Assembly (NCBI RefSeq): GCF_900115505.1
Contig: NZ_FOWQ01000009.1
Span: 166,374-230,373, forward strand
Length of the DNA: 64,000 nt
DNA from: Geodermatophilus dictyosporus
GTDB lineage: Bacteria > Actinomycetota > Actinomycetes > Mycobacteriales > Geodermatophilaceae
Direction of reading: 5' to 3'
The translations under genes and the position numbers were made by a program. The notes under the pieces were generated by a model. That model made no database searches, was not told the origin of the DNA, and worked only from the letters and a program-made list of their open reading frames with translations. Every line of letters starts with the position of its first letter. Position 1 is the first letter of the stretch. Below are positions 36,946 through 46,916 of this stretch, piece after piece.

Positions 36946-37724
36946 GCGCGCATCTTGATGGTCAGGCCACCGTCCACGACCAGTTGCTGGCCGGTGACGT
37001 AGCGGGCCTGGTGCGAGGTGAGGAAGCGGATCACGTCGGCGACCTCCTCGGGACGCCCCACCCGGCCGAAGGGGATGTCGGCCCCCGCCCGCCGCAGCCC
37101 CTCGGGGCCCAGCGAGTTGACGGGGTCGGAGGACTGCGGCGTCTCGATCAGCCCCGGGATGACCGCGTTCACCCGGATGCCGCGGGGGGCCAGCTCCACG
37201 GCCAGGCTGCGGCACAGCCCGAGCACCCCCGCCTTGGCGGCGGCGTAGTGCGCGTGGTCCTCCCACCCGTAGATCCCCCCGGCGATCGAGGAGACCGCCA
37301 CCATCGCCGACCCCTCGGCCATGAACGGCAGGCAGGAGCGGAACGTGCGGAGGACCCCGGTGAGGTCCACCGAGAGCATGTCGTCCCACGCCTCGTCGGA
37401 GAGGTCGGCCAGCGAGGCGCGCCGGAGGACCCCGGCGTTGGCGACGACCGCGTCGATGCGCCCGTACGCCTCCTGCGCGGCCCGCGCGAGGTCGTCGACC
37501 TGGCGGGAGTCGCGGACGTCGACCGCCACCACGGTGCCGGTCCCGCCGGCGACCTCCACCTGCCGCAGGGTCTCCTGCGGGTCGTGCGGGTCGCCGGGGT
37601 AGCTGGCGATGACCACGTGGCCGCCGTCCCGGGCGTAGCCGACCGCGAGGGCGCGGCCGATGCCGCTGGCCGCGCCGGTCACCACCGCCACCGCGGGTCC
37701 GTCCCGGTCGACGGGAGCTGCCAT
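36942..37724 (-). CDS. SDR family oxidoreductase
   Basis: The second short-chain dehydrogenase, 260 aa, has VTGAASGIGRALAVGY, VDVRDSRQVDDLARAA, ANAGVLRR, VAVSSIAGGIYGWEDHAHYAAAKAG (split runs, with Ser, Tyr and Lys) and the C-terminal VTGQQLVVDGGLTI typical of FabG-like enzymes. Only about a third of residues match the neighbouring SDR by eye, so they probably catalyse different steps. I use ATG 37724; a GTG six bases upstream is possible. It heads the lower part of the operon after an intergenic hairpin. Confidence 0.92.
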   Translation of the reverse strand: MAAPVDRDGPAVAVVTGAASGIGRALAVGYARDGGHVVIASYPGDPHDPQETLRQVEVAGGTGTVVAVDVRDSRQVDDLARAAQEAYGRIDAVVANAGVLRRASLADLSDEAWDDMLSVDLTGVLRTFRSCLPFMAEGSAMVAVSSIAGGIYGWEDHAHYAAAKAGVLGLCRSLAVELAPRGIRVNAVIPGLIETPQSSDPVNSLGPEGLRRAGADIPFGRVGRPEEVADVIRFLTSHQARYVTGQQLVVDGGLTIKMRA

Positions 37725-37758
37725 CGTCACTTCGGTCCTGCCTCTCCGCACCCGGGCA

Positions 37759-37795
37759 GCGGTGCCGGGCGGGCGCGTGGCCCGCCCGGCACCGC
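37759..37795 (-). terminator. Hairpin between the MFS and SDR genes
   Basis: A 15-bp perfect stem (GCGGTGCCGGGCGGG with CCCGCCCGGCACCGC) around a 7-nt loop lies 44 nt after the MFS stop and 35 nt before the SDR start. It may end most transcripts of the upper genes or act as an mRNA processing/stability element within one locus. Confidence 0.65.
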
Positions 37796-37839
37796 GGCTC
37801 CGCGGTGTCCGGTCCTGGGGTGGGGGGACGTCGTCCGGG

Positions 37840-39222
37840 TCAGTGCTTGAGCTCGGCCACGGGCTTGGCGAAGAGCATCAGCAGGCCCGAGACGAAGGTG
37901 CCGAGCGCGCCGACCCAGAGGGCCGCCGTGCCGGTGTCCGAGGCCGCCGTCACCGCGGTGAAGAGGAAGCCGCCGATGATGGTGCCCGGCTGGCTCATCG
38001 CCCCGATGATCACGGTCCCGGTGCCGCGGCAGTCCGTCGGGTAGCACTCACCCATGTAGAAGAGGATCGCGGCGTACGGGCCGACCAGGAAGAACAGCCC
38101 GACGGCGTAGGTGGTCACGATCAGCGCGGCCGAGTCGACGAACGGCGCGAGCATGGTCGCGAACGCCAGGCCGGAGATCATCCAGCCGATGACGATCGTC
38201 TTCTTGCGGCCGATCCGGTCGCCGAGCCACCCGTGGAACACGTACCCGAAGTACGCCCCCAGGTTGATCACGATCAGCATCCAGAACGCCGTGCTGAGCT
38301 CCACGCCCTTGGCGTTGGCCAGGACGGAGGTGCCGAGCACGCTGAAGATGTTGATGCCGAAGAAGTTGATGATCCACGCCGCCGACAGCACGATCGTGTT
38401 GCGCCGCAGGCCCGGCTGGAAGATCCGCGCGATCGGGGCGCTGTCGCTGTGCTCGACGCCGTAGTCCGCGGCCAGCTGCTGCGCCTCGGCCCCCCTGCCC
38501 TCGGCCTTGAGCCGGCTGAGCTGCTGCTGGAGCTGGAACTGCGGCGTCTCCCGCAGCTTCTTGCCGATCACGACGATGAGCACGACGGCCGGGATCGCGG
38601 CCACGACGTACATCCCGCGCCAGCCCAGCGTGTCCAGCGCCACCAGCGCCAGGGCGCTGGACAGCAGGAAGCCCAGCGGCCAGCCGCCCTGGACGAAGGC
38701 GTACCAGAGGCCGGGGCGGGCCCGCTTGCGCTCGTCCTCGGTGACCGCGAAGACCTCGTTGAGGTAGGTGGCGTTCACCGACTGCTCGGAGAAGCCCAGG
38801 CCGCCGAGGGAGCGGACGGCGACGACCGAGGTCACGCCCGCCCAGGCCGGCTTGGTGGGCAGGATGGCGGTGAGCGCCGAGGCGACCGCCGTCCCCCCGA
38901 TCGTGACCATCATCCCGCGGCGCCGGCCGAGCCGGTCGATGACCGGGCCGACGCCGAAGGCGACGATCGCGGTGCCGATCGCGATGAGGGTGTTGACCAG
39001 GTAGGCGGTGGAGTCGTCCCAGCCGAAGTCGCCCTGCATGGCCGGCAGCAGGGTGCCGAAGAGGCCGTAGTCGAAGACCGCGATGGTCCAGGCCAGCAGG
39101 GCCAGCACCATGGCGGTGTTGGTCTCCCGCCGGGTGAAGGGGGCGAACTGCCGGCGCGGTGGACCGGCCTGCAGGAGGCCCTCGGTGGCCGGGACCGGCT
39201 GGCCCGGGACCGGCGCGCTCAC
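37840..39222 (-). CDS. MFS transporter, sugar/aromatic-acid porter type
   Basis: The 460-aa carrier has about 12 membrane helices with a central cytoplasmic loop ([20 protein letters not shown]). The duplicated MFS motif A is present ([14 protein letters not shown] after helix 2 and [13 protein letters not shown] in the second half), as is [20 protein letters not shown] that resembles the metabolite:H+ symporter motif. It should import the substrate of this locus. GTG 39222 overlaps the deacetylase stop by 4 nt. Confidence 0.9.
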   Translation of the reverse strand: MSAPVPGQPVPATEGLLQAGPPRRQFAPFTRRETNTAMVLALLAWTIAVFDYGLFGTLLPAMQGDFGWDDSTAYLVNTLIAIGTAIVAFGVGPVIDRLGRRRGMMVTIGGTAVASALTAILPTKPAWAGVTSVVAVRSLGGLGFSEQSVNATYLNEVFAVTEDERKRARPGLWYAFVQGGWPLGFLLSSALALVALDTLGWRGMYVVAAIPAVVLIVVIGKKLRETPQFQLQQQLSRLKAEGRGAEAQQLAADYGVEHSDSAPIARIFQPGLRRNTIVLSAAWIINFFGINIFSVLGTSVLANAKGVELSTAFWMLIVINLGAYFGYVFHGWLGDRIGRKKTIVIGWMISGLAFATMLAPFVDSAALIVTTYAVGLFFLVGPYAAILFYMGECYPTDCRGTGTVIIGAMSQPGTIIGGFLFTAVTAASDTGTAALWVGALGTFVSGLLMLFAKPVAELKH

Positions 39223-40109
39223 GCCTGGGCCCCCTGCCACGGGGCGCGGGCGGCGAAGTCGTCGGCGATCTCGTCGAAGGTCGCCCAGCGGACGCCGTCG
39301 TGGCCGTTGATGTGCTCGATGAGCCGCTCGAGCATGAGCAGCACCTGCGGGCGGCCCGACACGTCGGGGTGGATCGTGAGGGTGAACGCCGCGTAGTCCA
39401 TCTCCCGGTGCACCCAGTCGAACTGGTCGCGCCACATCTCCTCGAGGTGGCGCGGGTTGACGAAGCCGTGGCTGTTCGGGCTGGTCTTGACGAACATCAT
39501 CGGCGGCAGGTCGTCGAGGTACCAGTTCGCCGGGATCTCGATCAGCTCGGTCTCCCGGCCGCGGACCAGGGGCTTCATCCAGTCCTCGGCGGAGGCCGAG
39601 TAGTCGATCTTGGTCCAGCTGTCACCGACGCGCACCCGGTACGGGGTGAAGTCGTTGTGCATGAGGGAGTGGTCGTACTTGATGCCCCGCTCGAGCAGCA
39701 GCTCGTTGGTCACCGGGGAGAACTCCCACCACGGCGCGACGTACCCGGTGGGACGGCGCCCGGCCTCCTTCTCGATCAGGTCGATGCACCGGTCGAGGAC
39801 GGCCGCCTCCTGGGTGCGGCTCATGGCGATGGGGTTCTCGTGGCTGTAGCCGTGCACCCCGACCTCGTGGCCCTCGTCGACGACGCGCCGGAACTGGTCC
39901 GGGAAGGTCTCGATGGAGTGGCCGGGGACGAACCACGTCGTCCGCAGGTCGTGGCGGGCGAAGAGGTCGAGCAGCCTCGGCGTCCCGACCTCCCCGGCGA
40001 ACATGCCCCGGGAGATGTCGTCCGGGGAGTCCTCACCTCCGTAGGACCCGAGCCAGCCGGCGACGGCGTCGACGTCGACGCCGAACGCGCAGAGGATCTC
40101 CTTGGGCAC
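39219..40109 (-). CDS. Polysaccharide-deacetylase-fold hydrolase, imidase/PuuE-like branch
   Basis: The NodB-fold protein of 296 aa starts [20 protein letters not shown] and contains [19 protein letters not shown] with the two metal His, [29 protein letters not shown] and [20 protein letters not shown]. This branch groups with cyclic-imide hydrolases and allantoinase PuuE rather than with chitin deacetylases; it has no signal peptide, so it acts on a small cytosolic substrate. GTG 40109 is preceded by AAGGAG at 7 nt. It may open a cyclic imide or hydantoin ring. Confidence 0.85.
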   Translation of the reverse strand: MPKEILCAFGVDVDAVAGWLGSYGGEDSPDDISRGMFAGEVGTPRLLDLFARHDLRTTWFVPGHSIETFPDQFRRVVDEGHEVGVHGYSHENPIAMSRTQEAAVLDRCIDLIEKEAGRRPTGYVAPWWEFSPVTNELLLERGIKYDHSLMHNDFTPYRVRVGDSWTKIDYSASAEDWMKPLVRGRETELIEIPANWYLDDLPPMMFVKTSPNSHGFVNPRHLEEMWRDQFDWVHREMDYAAFTLTIHPDVSGRPQVLLMLERLIEHINGHDGVRWATFDEIADDFAARAPWQGAQA

Positions 40110-40171
40110 CGCATTCTCCTTCCTCGGTCTCCCGACCGTCGTGGGCGGGATGACTGGACGTGCCGTTCGTC

Positions 40172-41164
40172 TCAGGCGGAACAGAGCCGGGGGAACGTCT
40201 CCCGCACGGCGGCGACGTCGTCGTGGACGCCGAGCAGCGCCGCCAGGGCGATGCGGGCCTGGGGTGGTCGCGTCCGGCCGGACAGGAGGGCGCCCGCGTC
40301 GAGCAGGTCGGCCCCTCCGCCGTCGCCGTAGATCGCGGCCACCGGTCCCTCCGGGACGCGGGTGGACAGCACGACCACCAGGCCCGCCGCCGAGAGCTCC
40401 GCGACCGCGTCGCAGATCTCGGGGGTGGCGTTGCCGGCGCCGGTCGCCTCCAGCACCAGGCCGCGCGCCCCGGCCGCGGCGAACGCCCGCAGCGCGGTGG
40501 CGTCCACGCCCGGGTAGCAGGCGACGACGTCCACCCGGGCGCGCGCGGCGTCGAACGCCCCGAGGTCGAGGTGGGGGCGGTGCTCGCGGCGGGAGGCGAG
40601 GTGCACCCGGCCCTCGCGCACCCACCCGAGCGACCCGCCGTCGGGAGCGGCGAAGGCGCTCGAGGCCACCGTGTGCACCTTGCGCACGCCGCGGGCCGGC
40701 AGGACCTCCCCGTCGAACACGACGACCGTGCCCAGCCCCGAGGCCTCGGGCGACGTCGCGACGGTGATCGCGTCGGCGAGGTTGCGCGGGCCGTCGCTGT
40801 CCGGGGCGTCCGCGGGCCGCTGCGCCCCGGTCAGCACCACGGGGCGCTCGCCCTCGACGAACAGGTCGACGAAGAAGGCGGTCTCCTCGAGGGTGTCGGT
40901 CCCGTGCGTGACCACGACGCCGTCGGTCCCCGGGGCGCGCAGGTGCGCGGCCGCGCGCCCCGCCACCTGGGCCATCCGCTCCAGGGTCATGCGGTAGCTG
41001 CCGACCCGGAGGACGTCCTCGACCAGGACGTCGACGTCGGCGCCGGTGCGCTCGCGGACGGTGGCGACCAGCTCCTCGGCGGCGGCCCGGGCCACCACGG
41101 TGCCGTCCTCCCCGCGCCGGGTCGCGATCGTCCCGCCCGTCGCGAGGACAGCCACAGTCCGCAC
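40172..41164 (-). CDS. Asparaginase/glutaminase-family amidohydrolase
   Basis: The 330-aa enzyme carries both asparaginase signatures: [13 protein letters not shown] with the nucleophile Thr (residues 8-20) and [18 protein letters not shown] with the second Thr-Asp pair, plus [19 protein letters not shown]. The conserved Lys region after it is recognisable only in part. With no signal peptide it is cytosolic. In this locus it could release ammonia from an omega-amide made by ring opening. GTG 41164 fits the family start; 36 upstream bases are not family-like. Confidence 0.9.
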   Translation of the reverse strand: MRTVAVLATGGTIATRRGEDGTVVARAAAEELVATVRERTGADVDVLVEDVLRVGSYRMTLERMAQVAGRAAAHLRAPGTDGVVVTHGTDTLEETAFFVDLFVEGERPVVLTGAQRPADAPDSDGPRNLADAITVATSPEASGLGTVVVFDGEVLPARGVRKVHTVASSAFAAPDGGSLGWVREGRVHLASRREHRPHLDLGAFDAARARVDVVACYPGVDATALRAFAAAGARGLVLEATGAGNATPEICDAVAELSAAGLVVVLSTRVPEGPVAAIYGDGGGADLLDAGALLSGRTRPPQARIALAALLGVHDDVAAVRETFPRLCSA

Positions 41165-41244
41165 CGGCCCGGCCTCCCAGCTGTCGTGTGGTGGCCGCAC
41201 CTACCGGTGTGACCGCGGTCGCGCTAACGTTTGCGCCGAACGGT

Positions 41245-41266
41245 TGCGCATCCGATCAGATGCGCA
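41245..41266. promoter_or_regulatory. Candidate LacI-family operator
   Basis: The perfect inverted repeat TGCGCATC-CGATCA-GATGCGCA lies in the 159-nt region between the divergent asparaginase and LacI-type genes. A 10-bp palindrome GACCGCGGTC is at 41211-41220, and half-site-like TTTGCGC/GTTGCGC stretches lie between them. The 22-bp site is the best operator candidate for the adjacent regulator. Confidence 0.5.
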
Positions 41267-41323
41267 GCTCATCCGTCAAGGGGCCGGGTGGAGGACGGCC
41301 CGACCCGCGAGGAGGGGGTGGCC

Positions 41324-42397
41324 GTGGTGGCGGACGGGACCGACCGGACGAGCGGGGCCGAGCTGCCCTTCGCGGACCCGGCAGGACGCCCGACGCTGCG
41401 CACCGTGGCGGAGCTGGCGGGCGTGCACGTGTCCACGGTCTCCCGGGTGCTCAACCACGTCGGCGGACCGGGGGTCCGGCCGGCCAGCCGGACCACCGCC
41501 GAGCGGATCCGCCGGATCGCCGAGCGCGTCGGCTACAGCCCCAACCCGCACGCGACGGGCCTGCGCACCAGCCGCAGCCGCCTGGTGGGGGTGCTCGTGC
41601 CCCGGCTGGTCGACATCGTGCTGGCGACGATCTACGAGGGCATCGAGGAGGCCACCGCCACCTACGGGTTCTCGACCTTCGTGGCGAACACCGGGGACGA
41701 CCCGACCGCGCAGCGGCGGCGCACCGAGATGGTGCTCGCCCGGCGGGTGGACGGGGTCATCTTCGGCGACGCCTACGTCGACGGCCGCTTCCTCGACGAG
41801 GTCGCCGGGCGCGGGGCGCCGTTCGTGCTGGTCTCCCGGCGCGCCGGCGACTACCCGTCGGTCACCTGCGACGACGTCCTCGGGGGGCGGCTCGCGGCCG
41901 AGCACCTCCTCGCGCTCGGCCACCGCGACCTCGCCGTCATCGCCGGTGAGCCATACGCGAGCACCGGGATCGACCGGACGGCCGGCTTCCTCGCGGCCTG
42001 CGACGCGGCCGGGGTGCACGTCCCGGGGTCGCGGGTCGTGCACTCGCGGTTCGACACCGAGGGCGGCCGGGCGGCCATGTCCCGGGTCCTCGCCGACGGC
42101 GCGGCGCCCACGGCGGTGTTCGTCGTCAACGACTTCGCCGCCATCGGTGCCATGGGTGTCCTCCGGGACGCCGGGCTGGTCGTCGGGCGGGACGTGGCCG
42201 TCGTCGGCTTCAACGACGTGCCCCTGGCCGGGTCCCTGCCGGTCGGCCTCACCACCGTGCGCTCACCGATGCACGAGATGGGGGTCCGCGCCGCCCACCT
42301 GCTCATGCGCCGGCTGGGCGGCGAGGAGGTGGCCTCCGAGCGGCTCGTCCCCGTCCTCGTCCCCCGCGCGTCGACCCTGGGGGACCGGGGGGCGTGA
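41324..42397 (+). CDS. LacI family transcriptional regulator
   Basis: The HTH LRTVAELAGVHVSTVSRVLN at about residues 25-45 and the hinge GYSPNPHATGLRTSRSRLVG lead into a periplasmic-binding-like ligand domain (LVPRLVDIVLATIYEGIEEA, then RRVDGVIFGDAYVDG, GHRDLAVIAGEPYA, AVVGFNDVPLAGSLPVGLTT). I choose GTG 41324 with GGAGGGGG 6-8 nt upstream; earlier in-frame starts add non-conserved sequence. It is divergent from the catabolic operon and is its probable repressor, with a pathway compound as inducer. Confidence 0.92.
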   Translation: MVADGTDRTSGAELPFADPAGRPTLRTVAELAGVHVSTVSRVLNHVGGPGVRPASRTTAERIRRIAERVGYSPNPHATGLRTSRSRLVGVLVPRLVDIVLATIYEGIEEATATYGFSTFVANTGDDPTAQRRRTEMVLARRVDGVIFGDAYVDGRFLDEVAGRGAPFVLVSRRAGDYPSVTCDDVLGGRLAAEHLLALGHRDLAVIAGEPYASTGIDRTAGFLAACDAAGVHVPGSRVVHSRFDTEGGRAAMSRVLADGAAPTAVFVVNDFAAIGAMGVLRDAGLVVGRDVAVVGFNDVPLAGSLPVGLTTVRSPMHEMGVRAAHLLMRRLGGEEVASERLVPVLVPRASTLGDRGA

Positions 42398-42541
42398 GTC
42401 CCCGAGCGCCCGCAGGAGGCCGTTCTCCTGCCGCCGCTCGACCACCGACAGCGCCAGGTGTCGCCGACGCGGTGACGTGGCGTCGGGCGGCACCCGGCCG
42501 GTCTCGTCGCGGGGACCCGCCGTCGGTTCGGGGGAGGAGCG

Positions 42542-43042
42542 TCAGTCGGGGTCGAGGTGGCGCAGCAGGGTGCGCCCGATGTCCTCCAGCGCGGCGACCT
42601 GCTCGGGGGAGAGCTGGTCGAACAGGTGGGTGCGCACGCTCTCCACGTGCACCGGTGCGGCGGCCTCGAGGGCGGCGAAGCCCTCGTCGGTGAGGACGGC
42701 GAGCAGCCCGCGGCCGTCCTCGGCGCAGACCTCCCGGCGCACCCAGCCGCGCTCCTCCAGCCGGGAGACGGCGTGCGAGAGGCGGCTGCGGGAGGACAGG
42801 CAGCGATCGGCGAGCTCGCTCATCCGCATCTGCCGGTCCGGCGTCTCCGACAGCTGCACGAGGATCTCGTAGTAGGCGTGCGGGATGCCGGTGGCGCGGG
42901 TCAGGTCGCGCTCGAGCCGCTCCTGCAGCAACTGCGTGCTGTACAGCCAGGCCCGCCAGGCCCGCTGTTCCGCGGCGTCGAGCCAGCGCGTCCCGTCGTC
43001 CTCCGCGCCCGGGGCCGCGCCCGGCGACACCTCCGTCGTCAT
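42542..43042 (-). CDS. MarR family transcriptional regulator
   Basis: The 166-aa winged-helix protein has an N-terminal helix RAWRAWLYSTQLLQERLERD, the recognition region MRMSELADRCLSSRSRLSHA, VSRLEERGWVRREVCAEDGR (the wing) and the C-terminal dimer helices. ATG 43042 is preferred to the 12-residue longer frame. It is divergent from yceI with 84 nt between; MarR/YceI pairs are common and the MarR protein probably represses both genes. Short CTCAAC repeats lie in the gap. Confidence 0.92.
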   Translation of the reverse strand: MTTEVSPGAAPGAEDDGTRWLDAAEQRAWRAWLYSTQLLQERLERDLTRATGIPHAYYEILVQLSETPDRQMRMSELADRCLSSRSRLSHAVSRLEERGWVRREVCAEDGRGLLAVLTDEGFAALEAAAPVHVESVRTHLFDQLSPEQVAALEDIGRTLLRHLDPD

Positions 43043-43126
43043 GTCCCCAGGGTACTGGCGGAATAGATGAGCCCTCAACTACGCTCACGCAGCAGAAGGT
43101 CAAACGCTCAACCACCTGGAGTCCCC

Positions 43127-43690
43127 ATGACCAGCACCACCGCCGTCCAGATCCCCGGTTACGTCGCCGGCACCTGGGACATCGACGCCGCCCACTCGAC
43201 CGTCGGCTTCTCCGTGCGCCACATGATGGTGAGCAAGGTCCGCGGCTACTTCACCCGCTTCTCCGGCGAGCTCGTCACCGCCGAGGACCCGTCGCGGTCG
43301 GCCGTCACCGCCACGATCGACATGGACTCGATCGACACCCGCCAGGAGCAGCGCGACGCGCACATCCGCTCGGCCGACTTCTTCGACGTGGGCAACCACA
43401 CCGAGATGACCTTCCGCTCGACCGCCGTCGTGGCCGACGGTGAGGACTGGACGGTCCAGGGCGACCTGACCATCAAGGGCACCACCAGGCCGGTGACCCT
43501 CGCGCTGGAGCTCAACGGCTTCGGCCCCGACGCCTACGGCGGCTACCGCGCCGGCTTCAGCGCCCGGACCTCCATCTCCCGCAAGGCCTACGGCGTCGAC
43601 ATCGACCTGCCCATGGACGGCGGCGGCGTCGTCGTCGGCGACAAGATCGACGTCGAGCTCGAGATCGAGGCCGTGCTCCGCACCGCCTGA
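43127..43690 (+). CDS. YceI family polyisoprenoid-binding-like protein
   Basis: The 187-aa lipocalin-like barrel shows the family marks GTWDIDAAHSTVGFSVRHMM, KVRGYFTRFSGELV, VTATIDMDSIDTRQEQRDAH, RSADFFDVGNHTEMTFRST, QGDLTIKGTTRPVTL and SRKAYGVDIDLPMDGGG. It has no signal peptide, so it belongs to the cytosolic branch that binds an isoprenoid or amphiphile. ATG 43127 follows CTGGAG. It sits under a divergent MarR gene and is followed directly by a structured repeat and a terminator. Confidence 0.93.
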   Translation: MTSTTAVQIPGYVAGTWDIDAAHSTVGFSVRHMMVSKVRGYFTRFSGELVTAEDPSRSAVTATIDMDSIDTRQEQRDAHIRSADFFDVGNHTEMTFRSTAVVADGEDWTVQGDLTIKGTTRPVTLALELNGFGPDAYGGYRAGFSARTSISRKAYGVDIDLPMDGGGVVVGDKIDVELEIEAVLRTA

Positions 43691-43760
43691 GGAAGGACCA
43701 CCCTTCCCCCACGCCTCGCTCCGCCCGGCACGGGCCCTCGAAGGGCGGCCGTTCCAGCAC
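43691..43760 (+). repeat. Structured ~70-bp intergenic repeat, copy 2
   Basis: Beginning at the first base after the yceI stop codon, it reads GGAAGGACCACCCTTCCCCC, ACGCCTCGC, a variable middle, GGGCCCTCGAAGGGCGGCC and GTTCCAGCAC. It is nearly identical at both ends to copy 1 behind corA, and differs in the middle. The conserved ends pair with each other. A conventional terminator follows 6 nt later, so the element itself may be more than a terminator. Confidence 0.7.
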
Positions 43761-43766
43761 CTCGCC

Positions 43767-43798
43767 AGGGCCCCGGACGCTCGTGCGTCCGGGGCCCT
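43767..43798. terminator. Terminator between yceI and the GNAT gene
   Basis: A 14-bp perfect stem (AGGGCCCCGGACGC with GCGTCCGGGGCCCT) is closed by a TCGT tetraloop. It is between the convergent yceI and acetyltransferase genes and can serve both. Confidence 0.85.
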
Positions 43799-43803
43799 CG
43801 CCG

Positions 43804-44187
43804 CTACGGCACCGCCGGGTCGAGCGGCTGGAACAGCTCGTGGTCCTGCCAGCGGCCGGCGATCCGCAGGTAGCTCGGAGCCAGGCCGTACCGGGTGAAC
43901 CCGTTGCGCGCGAGCACCCGCTGCGAGCCGGCGTTGTGCACCAGGGTCCCGGCCTCCACGCGGTGCAGGCCGAGCTCCTCGAAGGCCGTCCGCACCATCC
44001 GGCCGACGGCGGCGGACGCGTGCCCCCGCCCGTCGGCCGCCGACCGCACCTCCTCCCGCTGACCCTCCGGCGTCAACCAGCGCTCGTCACGCCGCGGTTC
44101 CCACGGAGCGAGGAAGTCGCGGTCCGCGCGGGCGATCTCCAGCAGGGTCGGGGCGTCGTCGAGATCGAGCAGGCGGGTGCGGGTCAC
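43804..44187 (-). CDS. RimJ/RimL-like GNAT acetyltransferase with internal deletion
   Basis: The ends are family-like: RTRLLDLDDAPTLLEIARAD, DRDFLAPWEPRRDERWLTPE, then RGHASAAVGRMVRTAFEELG, LHRVEAGTLVHNAGSQRVLA and RNGFTRYGLAPSYLRIAGRW. Between REEVRSAADG and RGHASAAV about 50 residues are missing, removing the beta-2 to beta-4 sheet and part of the acetyl-CoA strand. The total is 127 aa against about 175-185 for the family. The reading frame is preserved. It is probably inactive or a decaying allele. Confidence 0.75.
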   Translation of the reverse strand: MTRTRLLDLDDAPTLLEIARADRDFLAPWEPRRDERWLTPEGQREEVRSAADGRGHASAAVGRMVRTAFEELGLHRVEAGTLVHNAGSQRVLARNGFTRYGLAPSYLRIAGRWQDHELFQPLDPAVP

Positions 44188-44240
44188 CTCTGCACCGTGG
44201 CTGAGCCGGCGCCCGGCCCGGCGCGGGGGACACTCGGGGC

Positions 44241-44585
44241 ATGACGACGTCCGTGCTGACCCGCGCCCGCACCCGGCTGTCCTCCGCCGCCCTCGTCGCC
44301 GTCGGGCTCGCCGCCGGCTTCGGCGTCGCGCAGGGCACCGGCGTCCGCGCGCTGGGTGGGGCGGTCTTCGCCGGCGCCGGGCTGGCCGCGGGCTGGCTGT
44401 GGGTCCAGCGCCGCGGCTGGGCCGTCGCCCTCGGCCTGGGTGTGCTGTACGTCGGCGCCTTCGTCCTGGCGCACGTGCTCGCCCTCGGCGTGGGCCTGCC
44501 GGCCTGGGTGGCGGTCGGCCTGGTCACGCTCGTGGCCGCCGGTGTCGCGTACGCGGTGGCCGACCGGCCCGAGCCCGCCCGCTGA
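44241..44585 (+). CDS. Small four-helix membrane protein, 114 aa
   Basis: Four hydrophobic segments are visible at about residues 13-30, 35-54, 60-80 and 84-105, with short loops (RTRL at the start, QRRGWA in the middle, DRPEPAR at the end). It is rich in Ala, Gly and Val. I recognise no family. It is a single gene upstream of typA, with 226 nt between; the gap contains no other ORF. Confidence 0.65.
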   Translation: MTTSVLTRARTRLSSAALVAVGLAAGFGVAQGTGVRALGGAVFAGAGLAAGWLWVQRRGWAVALGLGVLYVGAFVLAHVLALGVGLPAWVAVGLVTLVAAGVAYAVADRPEPAR

Positions 44586-44811
44586 CCGGGTGGAGCCGCC
44601 GGCCGGTCACGGACGAGCGACTCACCCCGGCCGGGATGGTGAGCCTGCTCACGGATCGCCGCTGCAGGGGTGGTCGGACCGCCGCGACGGCGGGGGAGCG
44701 GCCACCGAGCGCCTAGTCTGGGAGGGAAGGTCGCGACCCCGGCGGCCGTTACTCGTGATGCCGCGTGGCGCACTGCCGCGGCGTCCCCGAACCCCCGAGG
44801 TGCCCCTCCGC

Positions 44812-46701
<1,890 letters not shown>

Positions 46702-46711
46702 ACCCTCGCTG

Positions 46712-46749
46712 CGACGGCCCCCGCCCGGTCTCCCGGGCGGGGGCCGTCG
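46712..46749 (+). terminator. typA terminator
   Basis: A 17-bp perfect stem (CGACGGCCCCCGCCCGG with CCGGGCGGGGGCCGTCG) with tetraloop TCTC begins 10 nt after the stop codon. Confidence 0.88.
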
Positions 46750-46775
46750 TGCTGCCCGGTGCCGGTGATCGGCCC

Positions 46776-46916
46776 GTGACCGGCCGTGATGACGAGCCGT
46801 GCGGCGCCGACAGGCCCGGCCGCCGTGCGCCGGGGCACGCCGACACGCCGCCCTACCGTCGGCGGGCGGACCCGGACGCGGGCCCGTGGTACCGCGAGCA
46901 GGAGGCCACGAACTGA
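46776..46916 (+). CDS. Small hypothetical protein, 46 aa, coupled to the DUF5994 gene
   Basis: From GTG 46776 the frame encodes a hydrophilic peptide with Cys near residue 9, PGRRAPGHADTPPYRRRADP and the end WYREQEATN. Its stop TGA shares its last base with the next gene's ATG (TGATG), and the ribosome site AGGAGG of the next gene lies in its final codons. That coupling is the best evidence of coding. No family is recognised. Confidence 0.45.
   Translation: MTGRDDEPCGADRPGRRAPGHADTPPYRRRADPDAGPWYREQEATN

Noticed and set aside
41231..41323. Longer LacI start with about 31 extra residues
   Set aside because: The extension covers the candidate operator, has no ribosome site at its start, and is unlike the family N-terminus. 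GTG 41324 has a good site.
42398..42541. A gene or strong terminator between the LacI and MarR genes
   Set aside because: Only a 7-bp hairpin (GCAGGAG/CTCCTGC at 42412-42431) is present; frames over it are shadows of neighbouring genes.
44586..44811. N-terminal extension of TypA in the open frame from 44356
   Set aside because: TypA proteins start within a few residues of the first beta strand ([11 protein letters not shown]); the extension is out of family and overlaps another gene.
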